Below, piece by piece: positions 52,721-64,000 of a stretch of 64,000 bases of DNA. A model generated the notes under the pieces. That model saw only the letters and a list, made by a program, of their open reading frames with translations. It did no database searches and was not told the DNA's origin. The stretch lies in the NCBI RefSeq assembly GCF_014651715.1, contig NZ_BMXK01000002.1, positions 272,244-336,243 on the forward strand, in the 5' to 3' direction. The stretch's first letter is position 1. Every line of letters begins with the position of its first letter. This DNA comes from Zhihengliuella salsuginis. GTDB taxonomy: Bacteria; Actinomycetota; Actinomycetes; Actinomycetales; Micrococcaceae. The translations under genes and the position numbers were made by a program.

Positions 52721-53602
52721 CTATCGCGCGTCGCCTGCCGTGAGGAAGTCGATGACCTCCTCGACGCGCCCGAGGAGGCTGGGTTCCAGATCTGCGTAGG
52801 TGGAAACGGAGCCGAGCAGCCGCTGCCAACCGAGGCCGATGTCGGCAGGGGACGAATGCGGCCAGCCGATCCCGCGCAGGATGCCGGTCTTCCAGTCGGT
52901 GCCCCGGGGGACCTGCGGCCACTCTTCGATCCCGATGACGTGCGGCTTGATGGATTGCCAGACGTCGACGTACGGGTGCCCGACGATCAGCACGTTTCCG
53001 GCCGCGCCGGGGGTCCGCATGGCCTCGGCGGCGATCCGGGACTCCTTGGATCCCGTAACGAGGTGGTCGACGAGAATGCCGAGCCGGCGATCGGGGCCGG
53101 GGGAGAAATCGCGGATCAGGCCTGCCAGATCGTCGACTCCGTGCAGCGGCTCGACCACGATTCCCTCGACCCGCAGGTCGTGGCCCCAGACCTTCTCCAC
53201 GAGTTCGGCATCGTGCTTGCCTTCCACCCAGACGCGACTGGCGCGTGCCGTCCGGGCTCGGAGATTTTCGACATGTACCGAACCGGAGGCTGTGCGCCGG
53301 GGTGCCGGGGCCGCGTTCCGCTGCGGTGCGACGAGCTCGACGGGTTCGCCCTCCAGAAGGAAGCCGAACCCGACGGGGAACGACTTGGACCGGCCCCGCC
53401 GGTCCTCCAGAGCCACGACGAGCATGCCGCCGGACTTCTCGATGCGAATCGCTTCTCCGACCCAGCCCGTCTGGACGTCCTCGAGGATCATTCCGCGCTC
53501 CACGGGGACCTGACGGAGTTTCTTGGGCTTCGGCTTGGAAATCTCCTGTGCGCCCCACGAATAATCGAACACGGTTCTCCTTCTCGTTGCGGCTCGGTCC
53601 AT
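52721..53602 (-). CDS. DUF3097 protein, Toprim-like features
   Basis: From the ATG at 53602 the product has 293 residues; AGGGA lies 5 nt upstream. In-frame starts at 53608 and 53719 exist. The N-terminal ~110 residues contain beta-rich VGEAIRIEKSGGMLVVALED. The C-terminal part has VWVEGKHDAELVEKVWG (Glu127, Asp131) and GILVDHLVTGSKE (Asp179). These resemble the Toprim signatures (conserved Glu, then DxD) of RNase M5 and DnaG-type enzymes, but DxD here reads VDHL. DUF3097 is an actinobacterial family with no assigned role, named here from memory. It is divergent from hrcA. Confidence 0.85.
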   Translation of the reverse strand: MDRAATRRRTVFDYSWGAQEISKPKPKKLRQVPVERGMILEDVQTGWVGEAIRIEKSGGMLVVALEDRRGRSKSFPVGFGFLLEGEPVELVAPQRNAAPAPRRTASGSVHVENLRARTARASRVWVEGKHDAELVEKVWGHDLRVEGIVVEPLHGVDDLAGLIRDFSPGPDRRLGILVDHLVTGSKESRIAAEAMRTPGAAGNVLIVGHPYVDVWQSIKPHVIGIEEWPQVPRGTDWKTGILRGIGWPHSSPADIGLGWQRLLGSVSTYADLEPSLLGRVEEVIDFLTAGDAR

Positions 53603-53738
53603 CTGCATCCCTGCCGCGGATCGGCGGCGGGCCGGGCGTCGCGGTCGTGCCGACCGGGCGCAGCCGGCCCACTGGTGTGGGGTCTCACGCCTGCGACGGG
53701 GCGGGCACCATGCTAACAACGGCCTCTTCGTATTAGAC

Positions 53739-53765
53739 TTAGCACTTGAACGTGTCGAGTGCTAA
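53739..53765 (+). promoter_or_regulatory. CIRCE element (HrcA operator)
   Basis: TTAGCACTT-N9-GAGTGCTAA (53739-53747, 53757-53765), one mismatch to the CIRCE consensus in the left arm. The last bases are repeated directly as GCTAAGTGA-GCTAAGTGA (53761-53778). A possible -10, TAGACT (53734-53739), abuts the operator. It places hrcA-dnaJ-rsmE under heat-shock control by HrcA. Confidence 0.93.
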
Positions 53766-53797
53766 GTGAGCTAAGTGAGCGGAGACGGAGGGAAGCG

Positions 53798-54811
53798 ATG
53801 TCGGAAGCACGCCGCCTCGAAGTCCTGCGCGCCATCGTCGAGGACTTCGTGCATTCGCGCGAGCCGGTCGGTTCGCGGATGCTGCTGGACCGCCACCAGC
53901 TGGGCGTCTCCGCAGCGACGATCCGCAACGATATGGCGCTGCTCGAGGAAGAAGGGCTGATCGTGGCCCCGCACACCTCGTCGGGCCGGGTTCCGACGGA
54001 GCAGGGCTACCGCCGGTTCGTGGACCGCATCGAGGATGTCCGGCCACTCTCGTCAGCCGAACGGCGGGCGATCCAGGCCCTGATCGAGGGCGCCGGCGAC
54101 GTGGACGAGGTGCTCGAGCGCACCGTCCGGCTCCTGGCGCAGCTGACGAACCAGGTCGCGGTCCTCCAGGTTCCCCAGTTCAGCAACACCGTTGTACGGC
54201 ACATCGAGCTCGTGGGTCTCGGCGAGGGCCGGACACTGGTCGTCCTCATCGGCTCCAACGGCAAGGTCGAGCAGCGCGTGGCACAGCTGGAACGCGACGT
54301 CGCCGAGGAGGACCTTCAGGTCCTCAAGGCCGCTCTGCTCGGCGGGCTGGCGGATTCGCGGCTCGACGAGGTGCCCGCCCGGGCGGAGCTCGCGCTCTCC
54401 TCCCTGCCGCAGACGCTGCGTGCGGCCGGTGCGAGTCTCGCCGCAGCGCTCAACTCGCTCTCCGAGCACAGCGTGGTCGACAAGATCGTCATGGCGGGCA
54501 CGGCGAACCTGGCCCGCTCCAACCGCGACTTCTCGCTCTCGATCACGCCGGTGCTCGAAGCTCTCGAGGAACAGGTCGTCCTCCTGCGGCTGCTCTCCGA
54601 ACTGGAGATCGACCCCCGCGGGGTCGCCGTGCGGATCGGCCGGGAGAACATGTACGACGGGCTGGAGGAGACGTCCGTCGTCGCCACCGGCTACGGGCCC
54701 GACAAAATCGCCAAGGTCGGTGTGCTGGGCCCGACCCGGATGGACTACAGTTCTTCGATGGCCGCCGTCCGCGCGGTGGCGCGCTATCTTTCCCGCATCC
54801 TCTCCAGCTAG
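53798..54811 (+). CDS. hrcA: Heat-inducible transcription repressor HrcA
   Basis: Represses CIRCE-controlled chaperone genes; its folding depends on GroEL. The ATG at 53798 follows GGAGGGAAG; the frame is open to 53759, where it would run through CIRCE. The 337-residue product has an N-terminal winged helix (VGSRMLLDRHQLGVSAATIRN, SSGRVPTEQGYRRFVD) and the HrcA ligand-like domain (SVVATGYG, VGVLGPTRMDYS). dnaJ follows after 75 nt. Confidence 0.97.
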   Translation: MSEARRLEVLRAIVEDFVHSREPVGSRMLLDRHQLGVSAATIRNDMALLEEEGLIVAPHTSSGRVPTEQGYRRFVDRIEDVRPLSSAERRAIQALIEGAGDVDEVLERTVRLLAQLTNQVAVLQVPQFSNTVVRHIELVGLGEGRTLVVLIGSNGKVEQRVAQLERDVAEEDLQVLKAALLGGLADSRLDEVPARAELALSSLPQTLRAAGASLAAALNSLSEHSVVDKIVMAGTANLARSNRDFSLSITPVLEALEEQVVLLRLLSELEIDPRGVAVRIGRENMYDGLEETSVVATGYGPDKIAKVGVLGPTRMDYSSSMAAVRAVARYLSRILSS

Positions 54812-54886
54812 ACACGTCCCGACACCCCGGCGCGTCCGACGCGCCGTACTTCCTGCAGACCAGTTCGAAAGGACATCGCGAACACT

Positions 54887-56008
54887 GTGAGCAACTACTA
54901 CGACGTCCTCGGCGTGGCCCGAGAAGCCTCCGCCGAGGAGATCAAGAAGGCCTACCGCAAGATGGCCCGCAAACTCCACCCGGACGTCAACCCGGGCGAG
55001 GACGCAGCGGAGCAGTTCAAACAGGTCACGCGTGCCTACGAGGTGCTCTCCGACCCGCAGAAGCGCCAGAACTACGACACGACCGGTGATGAGAAGGGCG
55101 CGCCGCAGGGCGGCTTCGGCGGCGGTGGTTTCGGCGGTTTCGGCGACATCTTCGAGCAGTTCTTCGGCGGCGGCGCCCAGCAGGGCCCCATCTCCCGCAC
55201 CCAGCCAGGTCGCGACGCCCTGATCACGGCGACGATCTCGCTGCAGGACGCCGTGCAGGGGGTCGTCTACCCGCTGGACATCGAAACGGCGGTGACCTGC
55301 CAGACCTGCGAGGGCTCGTGCTGCCAGCCCGGCACGCATCCCGAGACCTGCACCAACTGCCAGGGACGCGGCCAGGTCCAGCGCCCGGTCCGCTCGATGC
55401 TCGGCCAGATGATGAGCGTCGAGACCTGCCACATCTGCCGCGGCTATGGCAACACCATCCCCAACCCCTGCCACGAATGCAGCGGGCAGGGCCGCGTGCG
55501 CGAGCGCGTGACCAAGCAGCTCAAGGTGCCGGCCGGAGTGGCGTCGGGCACCCGCATCCACCTGGGCGGCCAGGGCGAGGCCGGCCTCGGCGGCGGCCCG
55601 AACGGGGACCTCTACGTCGAGCTCGAGGTGCGCCGCCACAACGTCTTCGAGCGCGAGGGCAACGACCTGCACGCCACGATGTCCGTCCCGATGACCGCGG
55701 CGACGCTCGGCACCGACCTGAAGTTCGACACCTTCGACGGCGAGCAGGACATCACGATCGACCCGGGGACGCAGTCGGGCCAGACGGTGCGCCTGAAAGA
55801 GCTCGGCGTCCCGCGCCTGCGCGGAGCAGGCCGCGGCGACCTGGTCATCCACCTGCAGGTCGAGACGCCGACCAAGGTGACCGACGAGCAGCGCGAGCTC
55901 ATCGAGCAGCTGGCGGCGCTGCGGGGCGAGGAGACGGCCGAGGGCCGCCTCACGGACCGCGGCAACGTGTTCACCCGCCTCCGCGACAAGTTCGGCCAGC
56001 GCGGCTGA
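54887..56008 (+). CDS. dnaJ: Chaperone protein DnaJ
   Basis: Hsp40 co-chaperone that delivers clients to DnaK. The GTG start follows GAAAGGA. The 373-residue product has a J domain with [11 protein letters not shown] (HPD at about residues 32-34), a Gly/Phe-rich stretch (about 65-85) and the zinc region with four CxxCxGxx repeats. The first repeat reads CQTCEGSC, with Cys where Gly is usual; the other three ([24 protein letters not shown]) are standard. The rsmE start overlaps its stop (TGATG). It is the HrcA-linked DnaJ of the two that actinobacteria usually have. Confidence 0.96.
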   Translation: MSNYYDVLGVAREASAEEIKKAYRKMARKLHPDVNPGEDAAEQFKQVTRAYEVLSDPQKRQNYDTTGDEKGAPQGGFGGGGFGGFGDIFEQFFGGGAQQGPISRTQPGRDALITATISLQDAVQGVVYPLDIETAVTCQTCEGSCCQPGTHPETCTNCQGRGQVQRPVRSMLGQMMSVETCHICRGYGNTIPNPCHECSGQGRVRERVTKQLKVPAGVASGTRIHLGGQGEAGLGGGPNGDLYVELEVRRHNVFEREGNDLHATMSVPMTAATLGTDLKFDTFDGEQDITIDPGTQSGQTVRLKELGVPRLRGAGRGDLVIHLQVETPTKVTDEQRELIEQLAALRGEETAEGRLTDRGNVFTRLRDKFGQRG

Positions 56009-56778
56009 TGAGCAACCAGGCGTTCCTCGTCGCCCCGGAGGCCCTCGCGGACACCGCGGAGGGCGCTGTCGTCGTACTGGACGGGGACGAGGGGCACCAC
56101 GCGGTCACGGTCAAGCGGATCCGTGCCGGCGAGGCGATCGACCTCGTCGACGGGCGCGGCCGGCGGGCCGAGGCGACCGTGACGTCCACCGCGAAGCGCA
56201 GCCTGGAAGCGCGCGTCGACCGTATCGGCGACGAGCCGGCGCCCGGGTGCCGCATCGTCCTCGTGCAGGCGCTTGCCAAAGGCGACCGCGACCTGCAGGC
56301 CGTCGAGGCCGCCGTCGAGCTCGGCGCGGGCGGCGTGGTCCCGTGGCAGGCCGAGCGCTGCGTCGTGCGCTGGCAGGGCGACAAGGCCGCCAAGGGGCGC
56401 CAGAAGTGGGAGGCGACGGTCCGGTCGGCCGTCAAGCAGTCCCGCCGGGCGTGGGTCCCGGACGTCGAGGCCGCCATGTCGACGCGGGCGCTCTCGGAAT
56501 GGATCCGGCACGACGGCGGGGCCCGGCTGGTCCTCGTCATGCACGAGGACGCGGCCGAACCGTTGGGCGAGCGCGTCCGTGCGGCCGTCGCGGCCGAGCC
56601 CGATCTGCACGAGATCGTCCTGATCGTGGGACCGGAGGGCGGGATCTCGGAGAACGAGGTCGAGCAGCTGCGCGAGGCCGGGGCGAAGCCGGTCGTCCTG
56701 GGGCGGCACGTGCTGCGCTCCGGGACCGCGGGACCGGCGGGCATCGTTCTGGCCCGCCACCTGACGGGCTGGTTCTAG
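56008..56778 (+). CDS. rsmE: 16S rRNA m3U1498 methyltransferase
   Basis: SPOUT-class methyltransferase of U1498 in 16S rRNA. The 256-residue product has a PUA-like N terminus (GDEGHHAVTVKRIRAGE) and the SAM-binding knot (EIVLIVGPEGGISENEVEQL, LGRHVLRSGTAGPAGI). The ATG overlaps the dnaJ stop; the hrcA-dnaJ-rsmE order is conserved across actinobacteria. Its stop overlaps that of the convergent lipoprotein gene. Confidence 0.96.
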   Translation: MSNQAFLVAPEALADTAEGAVVVLDGDEGHHAVTVKRIRAGEAIDLVDGRGRRAEATVTSTAKRSLEARVDRIGDEPAPGCRIVLVQALAKGDRDLQAVEAAVELGAGGVVPWQAERCVVRWQGDKAAKGRQKWEATVRSAVKQSRRAWVPDVEAAMSTRALSEWIRHDGGARLVLVMHEDAAEPLGERVRAAVAAEPDLHEIVLIVGPEGGISENEVEQLREAGAKPVVLGRHVLRSGTAGPAGIVLARHLTGWF

Positions 56779-57695
56779 GTGCCGGAAATGGTGAAGTGCT
56801 TCGTATCGAGGCCGCTCGTCGCACCGGTCGAGTCGACGCCCCACACCGAGACCTCGTAGATCCCCGGGGGCAGCGCCAGCGATTCGCTGAATCCCTCGCC
56901 CTCGGTCTGGTCGTCGCCGAACGTTCCCTCGGTGACGACCTGCTCGGGGGCCTCGGCCTCGGCCACCTTCCAGTGCAGTCCACCGGGGAAGTCTTCGGCC
57001 ACGCCCGTGAGCGTGATGCTGCCCGCCGCGCGGCTCGTACCGTACTGGGGGTCGATGATCCAGACGGGTGCACGGAGGTCGGCGTCCCGGACCAGGGGGC
57101 GGCCGAGGTCCACGTGGTCGAAGGCACGCAGATCGGTCCGGCCGTCGATCAGGAGCCTCACGCTCGGCGCGGTCCCCTCGGCCAGCAGGCCGGACGTCCA
57201 CGCTGCGGCGGTGGCAGTGTAGACCAGCTGCTGGACCGCGAGCTCGGCCTGTTCAGGTGAGAGGTCGGCCGCGAAGGCGCCCGAGCCGACGTCGACCGTG
57301 ATCGTGTTGTCGTCGGAGATCGACGTGCCGATCGACGACTCGGCCGACCAGGGGGACCCGTAGTCGGGATCGAAGGGCTTGTTGGCCAGCATGTAGCGCA
57401 GGCTGGTGGTGATCGGGTCGCCCTCGTCTTCGGCCTTCACGAACTCCCGGTACAGCCGGTCCTCGCCGTCCACCTGTCCCGTCCAGTAGACGGGGGCGAG
57501 GCGGTGGCTCGACAGGTTCTCCTGCCGCCCCGTCTCGCCGAGGCTCAGGCTCTGTGGGGCCGAAGCGGACATGCTGGCCAGACTCGCCGACACGTCAGCA
57601 GTGGATTCCCCGACAGCGCAACCCGATGCCAGCACGACAGCCGCGATCGCGGGCAGCGCGATCAAGCGTGTTCGTGCGGAAGGCTTCGTGGTCAC
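56775..57695 (-). CDS. Lipoprotein with GerMN-like domain
   Basis: From a GTG at 57695 the product has about 306 residues; GAGAAAG lies about 12 nt upstream. An ATG at 57731 would add 12 residues. A lipoprotein signal is clear: basic TKPSARTR, hydrophobic LIALPAIAAVVLA, then the lipobox ASGC. The mature part resembles GerMN/Gmad-type domains (ITVDVGSGAFAADLSPEQAELAVQQLVYT, RLLIDGRTD), then a beta-sandwich (SGLDTKHFTI end). It is probably anchored outside the membrane. The frame is open 1.4 kb further upstream through phoH but that is a shadow. Role unknown. Confidence 0.85.
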   Translation of the reverse strand: MTTKPSARTRLIALPAIAAVVLASGCAVGESTADVSASLASMSASAPQSLSLGETGRQENLSSHRLAPVYWTGQVDGEDRLYREFVKAEDEGDPITTSLRYMLANKPFDPDYGSPWSAESSIGTSISDDNTITVDVGSGAFAADLSPEQAELAVQQLVYTATAAAWTSGLLAEGTAPSVRLLIDGRTDLRAFDHVDLGRPLVRDADLRAPVWIIDPQYGTSRAAGSITLTGVAEDFPGGLHWKVAEAEAPEQVVTEGTFGDDQTEGEGFSESLALPPGIYEVSVWGVDSTGATSGLDTKHFTISGT

Positions 57696-58034
57696 TCGTG
57701 TGGTGCTTTCTCGGTGGGGGATGGAGTCCATGCGTCCTGTGCGGCATGCGCCGGGAACCGGTCTCGGAGCGAAGCCGTGGGCTTCACGGGCAGGCCCCAG
57801 CTTGGCATACCGATCGGCGGGCTTCGCGCGGATCCGGGCCGAACGAGCGAACTGTTGCCGTACTGATATTCGAGCCGGGGGATTTATGCGCCGTCTCGAA
57901 AGGTTTTGGGTGTGCGGTTGCCACCCCCGCCGGTCGCGGCAACGAGGGGGGTGTCGCGTAGGATGGAGGGGCCCGGGAACGCGGGACCGCGGCCGGATGG
58001 CCGCGACATGATCCAAGGAGGCTTTGCCGCACTG
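57696..58034. other. Intergenic region between lipoprotein and phoH genes
   Basis: About 340 nt with no gene I can support. A TAGGAT -10 candidate for phoH lies at 57959-57964, about 70 nt before the chosen start, without a good -35. Small ORFs here have no conserved look, and I see no tRNA or other structured RNA. Confidence 0.6.
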
Positions 58035-59189
58035 ATGACCCACGACGCCGACTCGCCGATGGCGGACGAGCTGGGAGACGCGCTGAACGCGATCCCCGGC
58101 GATTCCCGTGCCGACGAGGACCGGACTCGCGTTGCCGAGCCGGCCCTGATCACCTTCGCGTCCACCGAGGAGATGGTCGCTTCGCTGGGAGCGCACGACG
58201 AGGTTCTGCGCATTCTGCAGAACGTCTACCCGCACGCCGCGCTGCACGTCCGCGGGAACGAGCTCACGGTGACCGGTGAACCCGGGGACGCGGGGAAGGC
58301 ACTGAGGGTCGTCAACGAGGCGCGCGCCCTGGCAGCCAAGGGCACCAGGGTCAACCCGCAGCTCGTCGAACAGCTGGTGCGCATGGTCAACGATCAGCGC
58401 CAGTCCGCCGGGGGAGCCGCCGACGTCTTCGGCCTGAACATCCTGTCCGGGCGGGGCAAGAGCATCCGCCCCAAGACGGTCAACCAGAAGTCCTACGTCG
58501 ACGCGATCGACGACCACACGATCATCTTCGGCATCGGACCGGCCGGCACGGGCAAGACGTTCCTCGCCATGGCCAAGGCCGTCCAGGCCCTCCAGGCCAA
58601 GGAGGTCAGCCGGATCATCCTGACCCGCCCCGCCGTCGAAGCGGGGGAGAAGCTCGGGTTCCTTCCGGGCACGCTCACGGACAAGATCGACCCGTACCTC
58701 CGCCCCCTCTACGATGCGCTGCACGACATGATCGACCCCGAGACGATCCCCCGCCTGATCGCGGCCGGAACGATCGAGGTCGCGCCGCTGGCGTACATGC
58801 GAGGGCGCACCCTCAACGACGCGTTCATCATCCTCGACGAGGCGCAGAACACGACGCCCGAGCAGATGAAGATGTTCCTCACCCGTCTCGGGTTCGGCTC
58901 CAAGATCGTCGTCACCGGCGACGTGACCCAGGTCGACCTCCCCGGCGGCACCAGGTCCGGCCTCCGCGTGGTCTCGGAGATCCTCGAGGGCGTGGACGAC
59001 ATCGAATTCCGCCACCTTGGTGCCGAGGACGTGGTCCGCCACCGCCTCGTCTCGGACATCGTCACGGCCTACGAGACGTGGTCGAACCGCACCCCCGGCC
59101 ACTCGGACGCCGCCGACCGGCGGCGCCGGCAGGCGCGCGGCGCCAAGGCGCCCGGCCGCCGTCGTGCCGTCGAGAACACGGAGGAGTGA
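58035..59189 (+). CDS. phoH: PhoH-like ATPase
   Basis: Cytoplasmic P-loop protein of the PhoH family, linked by conserved context to the ybeY rRNA-maturation endonuclease. From the ATG at 58035 it has 384 residues; AAGGAGG lies 13 nt upstream, rather far, and an ATG at 58008 is the alternative. Walker A is GPAGTGKTFLAMAKA (about residues 170-184), then RPAVEAGEKLGFLPG and Walker B FIILDEAQN, with VVTGDVTQVDLP. The N-terminal ~120 residues carry a KH-like region. ybeY follows after 2 nt. Confidence 0.94.
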   Translation: MTHDADSPMADELGDALNAIPGDSRADEDRTRVAEPALITFASTEEMVASLGAHDEVLRILQNVYPHAALHVRGNELTVTGEPGDAGKALRVVNEARALAAKGTRVNPQLVEQLVRMVNDQRQSAGGAADVFGLNILSGRGKSIRPKTVNQKSYVDAIDDHTIIFGIGPAGTGKTFLAMAKAVQALQAKEVSRIILTRPAVEAGEKLGFLPGTLTDKIDPYLRPLYDALHDMIDPETIPRLIAAGTIEVAPLAYMRGRTLNDAFIILDEAQNTTPEQMKMFLTRLGFGSKIVVTGDVTQVDLPGGTRSGLRVVSEILEGVDDIEFRHLGAEDVVRHRLVSDIVTAYETWSNRTPGHSDAADRRRRQARGAKAPGRRRAVENTEE

Positions 59190-59191
59190 AC

Positions 59192-59661
59192 ATGGCCGTC
59201 GACGTCAACAACGAGTCCGCGGTGAAAGCCGACCTCGAGGCGCTCTCCGAGCTCGGGCGGCACATCCTCGACCGCCTCTACGTGCATCCCGAGGCGGAGG
59301 TGTCCATCATCCTGGTGGACGAGGACGCGATGGAGCGGCTGCACCTCGAATGGATGGATCTGGCCGGCCCGACCGACGTCATGTCGTTCCCGATGGACGA
59401 GCTCAGCCCCGGACGTCCGGGGTCGCCGACGCCCGCCGGAACGCTGGGAGACATCGTGATCTGCCCGCAGGTGGCCGAAGAACAGGCGAAGCGCGGCGGG
59501 CACTCGCTGGCCGACGAGATCCTGCTCCTGACCACGCACGGGATGCTGCACCTGCTCGGTTTCGACCACGATGAGCCCGCGGAACGGGACGAGATGTTCG
59601 GGCTGCAGCGCGAACTGCTGACGGAGTACCTCGGCCGTCCGGCCCCGCGGGAGACCATCGA

Positions 59662-59665
<4 letters not shown>
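59192..59665 (+). CDS. ybeY: Endoribonuclease YbeY (rRNA maturation factor)
   Basis: Zinc-dependent endonuclease in 16S rRNA 3'-end maturation and ribosome quality control. The 157-residue product has the metal motif THGMLHLLGFDHD (HGxLHLxGxDH, about residues 114-126). DVMSFPMDEL and GDIVICPQVA are further family marks. GAGGAG precedes the ATG at 59192. The next gene starts inside its stop (ATGA). Confidence 0.97.
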
Positions 59666-60983
<1,318 letters not shown>

Positions 60984-60987
<4 letters not shown>

Positions 60988-61985
60988 GCGGACATCAAGA
61001 GCACGACGCCGGCCGTCCAGTCAGTGCTGGACAGTCGAACGGCGCTTTCATCACCGACGTTCCCGAGGGGTACCGTGCGGGGTTCGCGTCCTTCGTCGGC
61101 CGTCCCAACGCTGGAAAGTCGACCCTGACGAACGCACTCGTCGGGCGCAAGGTGGCGATCACCTCCAACAAACCGCAGACGACCCGCCACACGATTCGCG
61201 GGATCGTGCACCGGCCCGATTCCCAACTGGTGCTCGTCGACACGCCCGGTCTGCACCGCCCGCGGACGCTGCTGGGCCAGCGTCTCAACGACCTGGTGGA
61301 GCAGACGCTGGCCGAGGTCGACGCGATCGGTTTCTGCCTCCCCGCCAACGAGAAGATCGGCCCGGGCGACCGGTTCATCGCGCAGCAGCTGTCCGGGCTG
61401 GGCCGCAAGCCCGTCGTCGCGGTCGTCACGAAGGCCGACCTCGTCTCGCGTGACGCGCTCGGCGAGCAGCTGCTGGCCGTGGCCGCCCTCGGCGAGGAGA
61501 CGATGGGCAGCGGCGGCTGGGCCGCCATCGTCCCCGTCTCCGCCACCGGCGACTACCAGGTCGAATCGGTGGCCGACGTCCTGGTCGAGCAGCTGCCGCT
61601 GTCGCCGCCGCTGTACCCGGACGGCGAGCTCACGGACGAGCCCGAGATCAAGATGGTCGCCGAGCTCATCCGCGAGGCCGCACTCGAGGGGGTGCGCGAC
61701 GAGCTCCCGCACTCGCTGGCCGTCGTCGTCGAGGAGATGATCCCGCGGGAGGGCCGGCCGGAGAACAACCCGCTGCTGGACGTTCACGTGAACCTCTTCG
61801 TCGAGCGGTCCAGCCAGAAGGCCATCATCATCGGCAAGGGCGGCTCCCGGCTGCGGGAGGTCGGATCGCGGGCGCGCAAGAGCATCGAGGCGCTGCTGGG
61901 GACCAGGATCTACCTGGACCTGCATGTCAAGATCGCCAAGGACTGGCAGCGGGACCCGAAGCAGCTCGGACGCCTCGGGTTCTAG
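60984..61985 (+). CDS. era: GTPase Era
   Basis: GTPase binding the 3' end of 16S rRNA during 30S maturation. The 333-residue product has P-loop GRPNAGKST (about residues 39-47), the switch region TTRHTIRGI, G3 DTPGLHRP and G4 TKAD. The C-terminal KH domain includes IIGKGGSRLREVG. Overlap with the previous gene (ATGA) shows translational coupling. It functionally joins ybeY in the same pathway. Confidence 0.97.
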
Positions 61986-62054
61986 CCCGGTTCGGCGGAC
62001 CGGACCGACTGCGCAACAATGAGATGAGGGCGGGTTCGACGGTGAAGTCGATGT

Positions 62055-62060
62055 TATGGT
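62055..62060 (+). promoter_or_regulatory. -10 box of the leuA leader transcript
   Basis: TATGGT, 7 nt before the leader-peptide ATG at 62068. No -35 is clear; TTCGAC (62035-62040) is the closest. Confidence 0.5.
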
Positions 62061-62067
62061 TTCAAGC

Positions 62068-63964
<1,897 letters not shown>

Positions 63965-63976
63965 TCCCCGACGACG

Positions 63977-64000
63977 GCGCCCGCCGCGCGAGGCGGGCGC
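63977..64000 (+). terminator. Terminator after leuA, cut by window edge
   Basis: GCGCCCGCC (63977-63985) and GGCGGGCGC (63992-64000) form a 9-bp stem with a 6-nt loop, 13 nt after leuA. Its downstream tail is outside the window. Confidence 0.65.

Noticed and set aside
57884..57960. Possible tRNA-like fragment (GGTTTTGGG...GGTTGCCACCCCCGCC)
   Set aside because: No T-loop GTTC core and no cloverleaf can be folded.
57696..59102. Upstream in-frame extension of the lipoprotein gene to 775 residues
   Set aside because: It would run antisense through phoH and bury the lipoprotein signal peptide in the middle of the protein.

Overview
The window is an ordinary core-chromosome segment of a very GC-rich actinobacterium. 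Gene content and order fit the Micrococcaceae (Arthrobacter, Kocuria, Citricoccus and relatives): rne-rplU-rpmA-obgE-proBA-nadD-rsfS-tRNA-Ala, an actinobacterial IHF (mihF) before gmk-rpoZ-coaBC-metK-priA, a regulator-glpD-glpF-glpK cluster, and hrcA-dnaJ-rsmE-phoH-ybeY-era-leuA. The genus cannot be fixed from this sequence alone. Both window edges cut features: rne lacks its 5' end, and the hairpin after leuA runs to the last base.

Layout. 1-11065: RNase E/G, ribosomal proteins L21 and L27, the GTPase Obg, proline synthesis (proB, proA), NAD synthesis (nadD), ribosome silencing (rsfS), two uncharacterised membrane proteins and tRNA-Ala(GGC). 11117-18377: the most accessory-like part, with a tautomerase, an alpha/beta-hydrolase/LuxR fusion, an MBL-fold protein, an SRAP abasic-site protein, and a LexA-type SOS box followed by a DUF6504 protein and an error-prone DnaE2-type polymerase. 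18471-27536: a complete pyrimidine operon (pyrR, pyrB, pyrC, a membrane PH-like protein, carA, carB, pyrF) behind a PyrR-type RNA leader and closed by a hairpin. 27572-33445: mihF, gmk, rpoZ, coaBC, metK, priA. 33442-39617: a hydrolase, then a SorC-type regulator divergent from the glycerol genes glpD-glpF-glpK. 39629-47894: leuS behind a leucine attenuator, degV, comEA, comEC and holA. 47910-56778: rpsT, a PemK/MazF-like protein, lepA, hemW, DUF4870, DUF3097, and the HrcA/CIRCE-controlled hrcA-dnaJ-rsmE. 56775-64000: a GerMN-like lipoprotein, phoH, ybeY, a CBS/CNNM protein, era, and leuA behind a second leucine leader.

The clearest non-coding signals are regulatory. They include two short leader peptides with leucine codons (leuS, leuA), a PyrR RNA site, a LexA box, a CIRCE element and a TGCAC-N4-GTGCA palindrome in the glp control region. 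There is also a recurring TANNNT -10 box 6-7 nt before start codons, which suggests frequent leaderless transcription. I see no insertion sequence, prophage, CRISPR array or clearly novel multi-gene system. The best candidates for undescribed biology are the PH-like membrane protein in the pyr operon, the tail-anchored protein before rsfS, the Toprim-like DUF3097 protein and the imuB-less SOS polymerase cassette.
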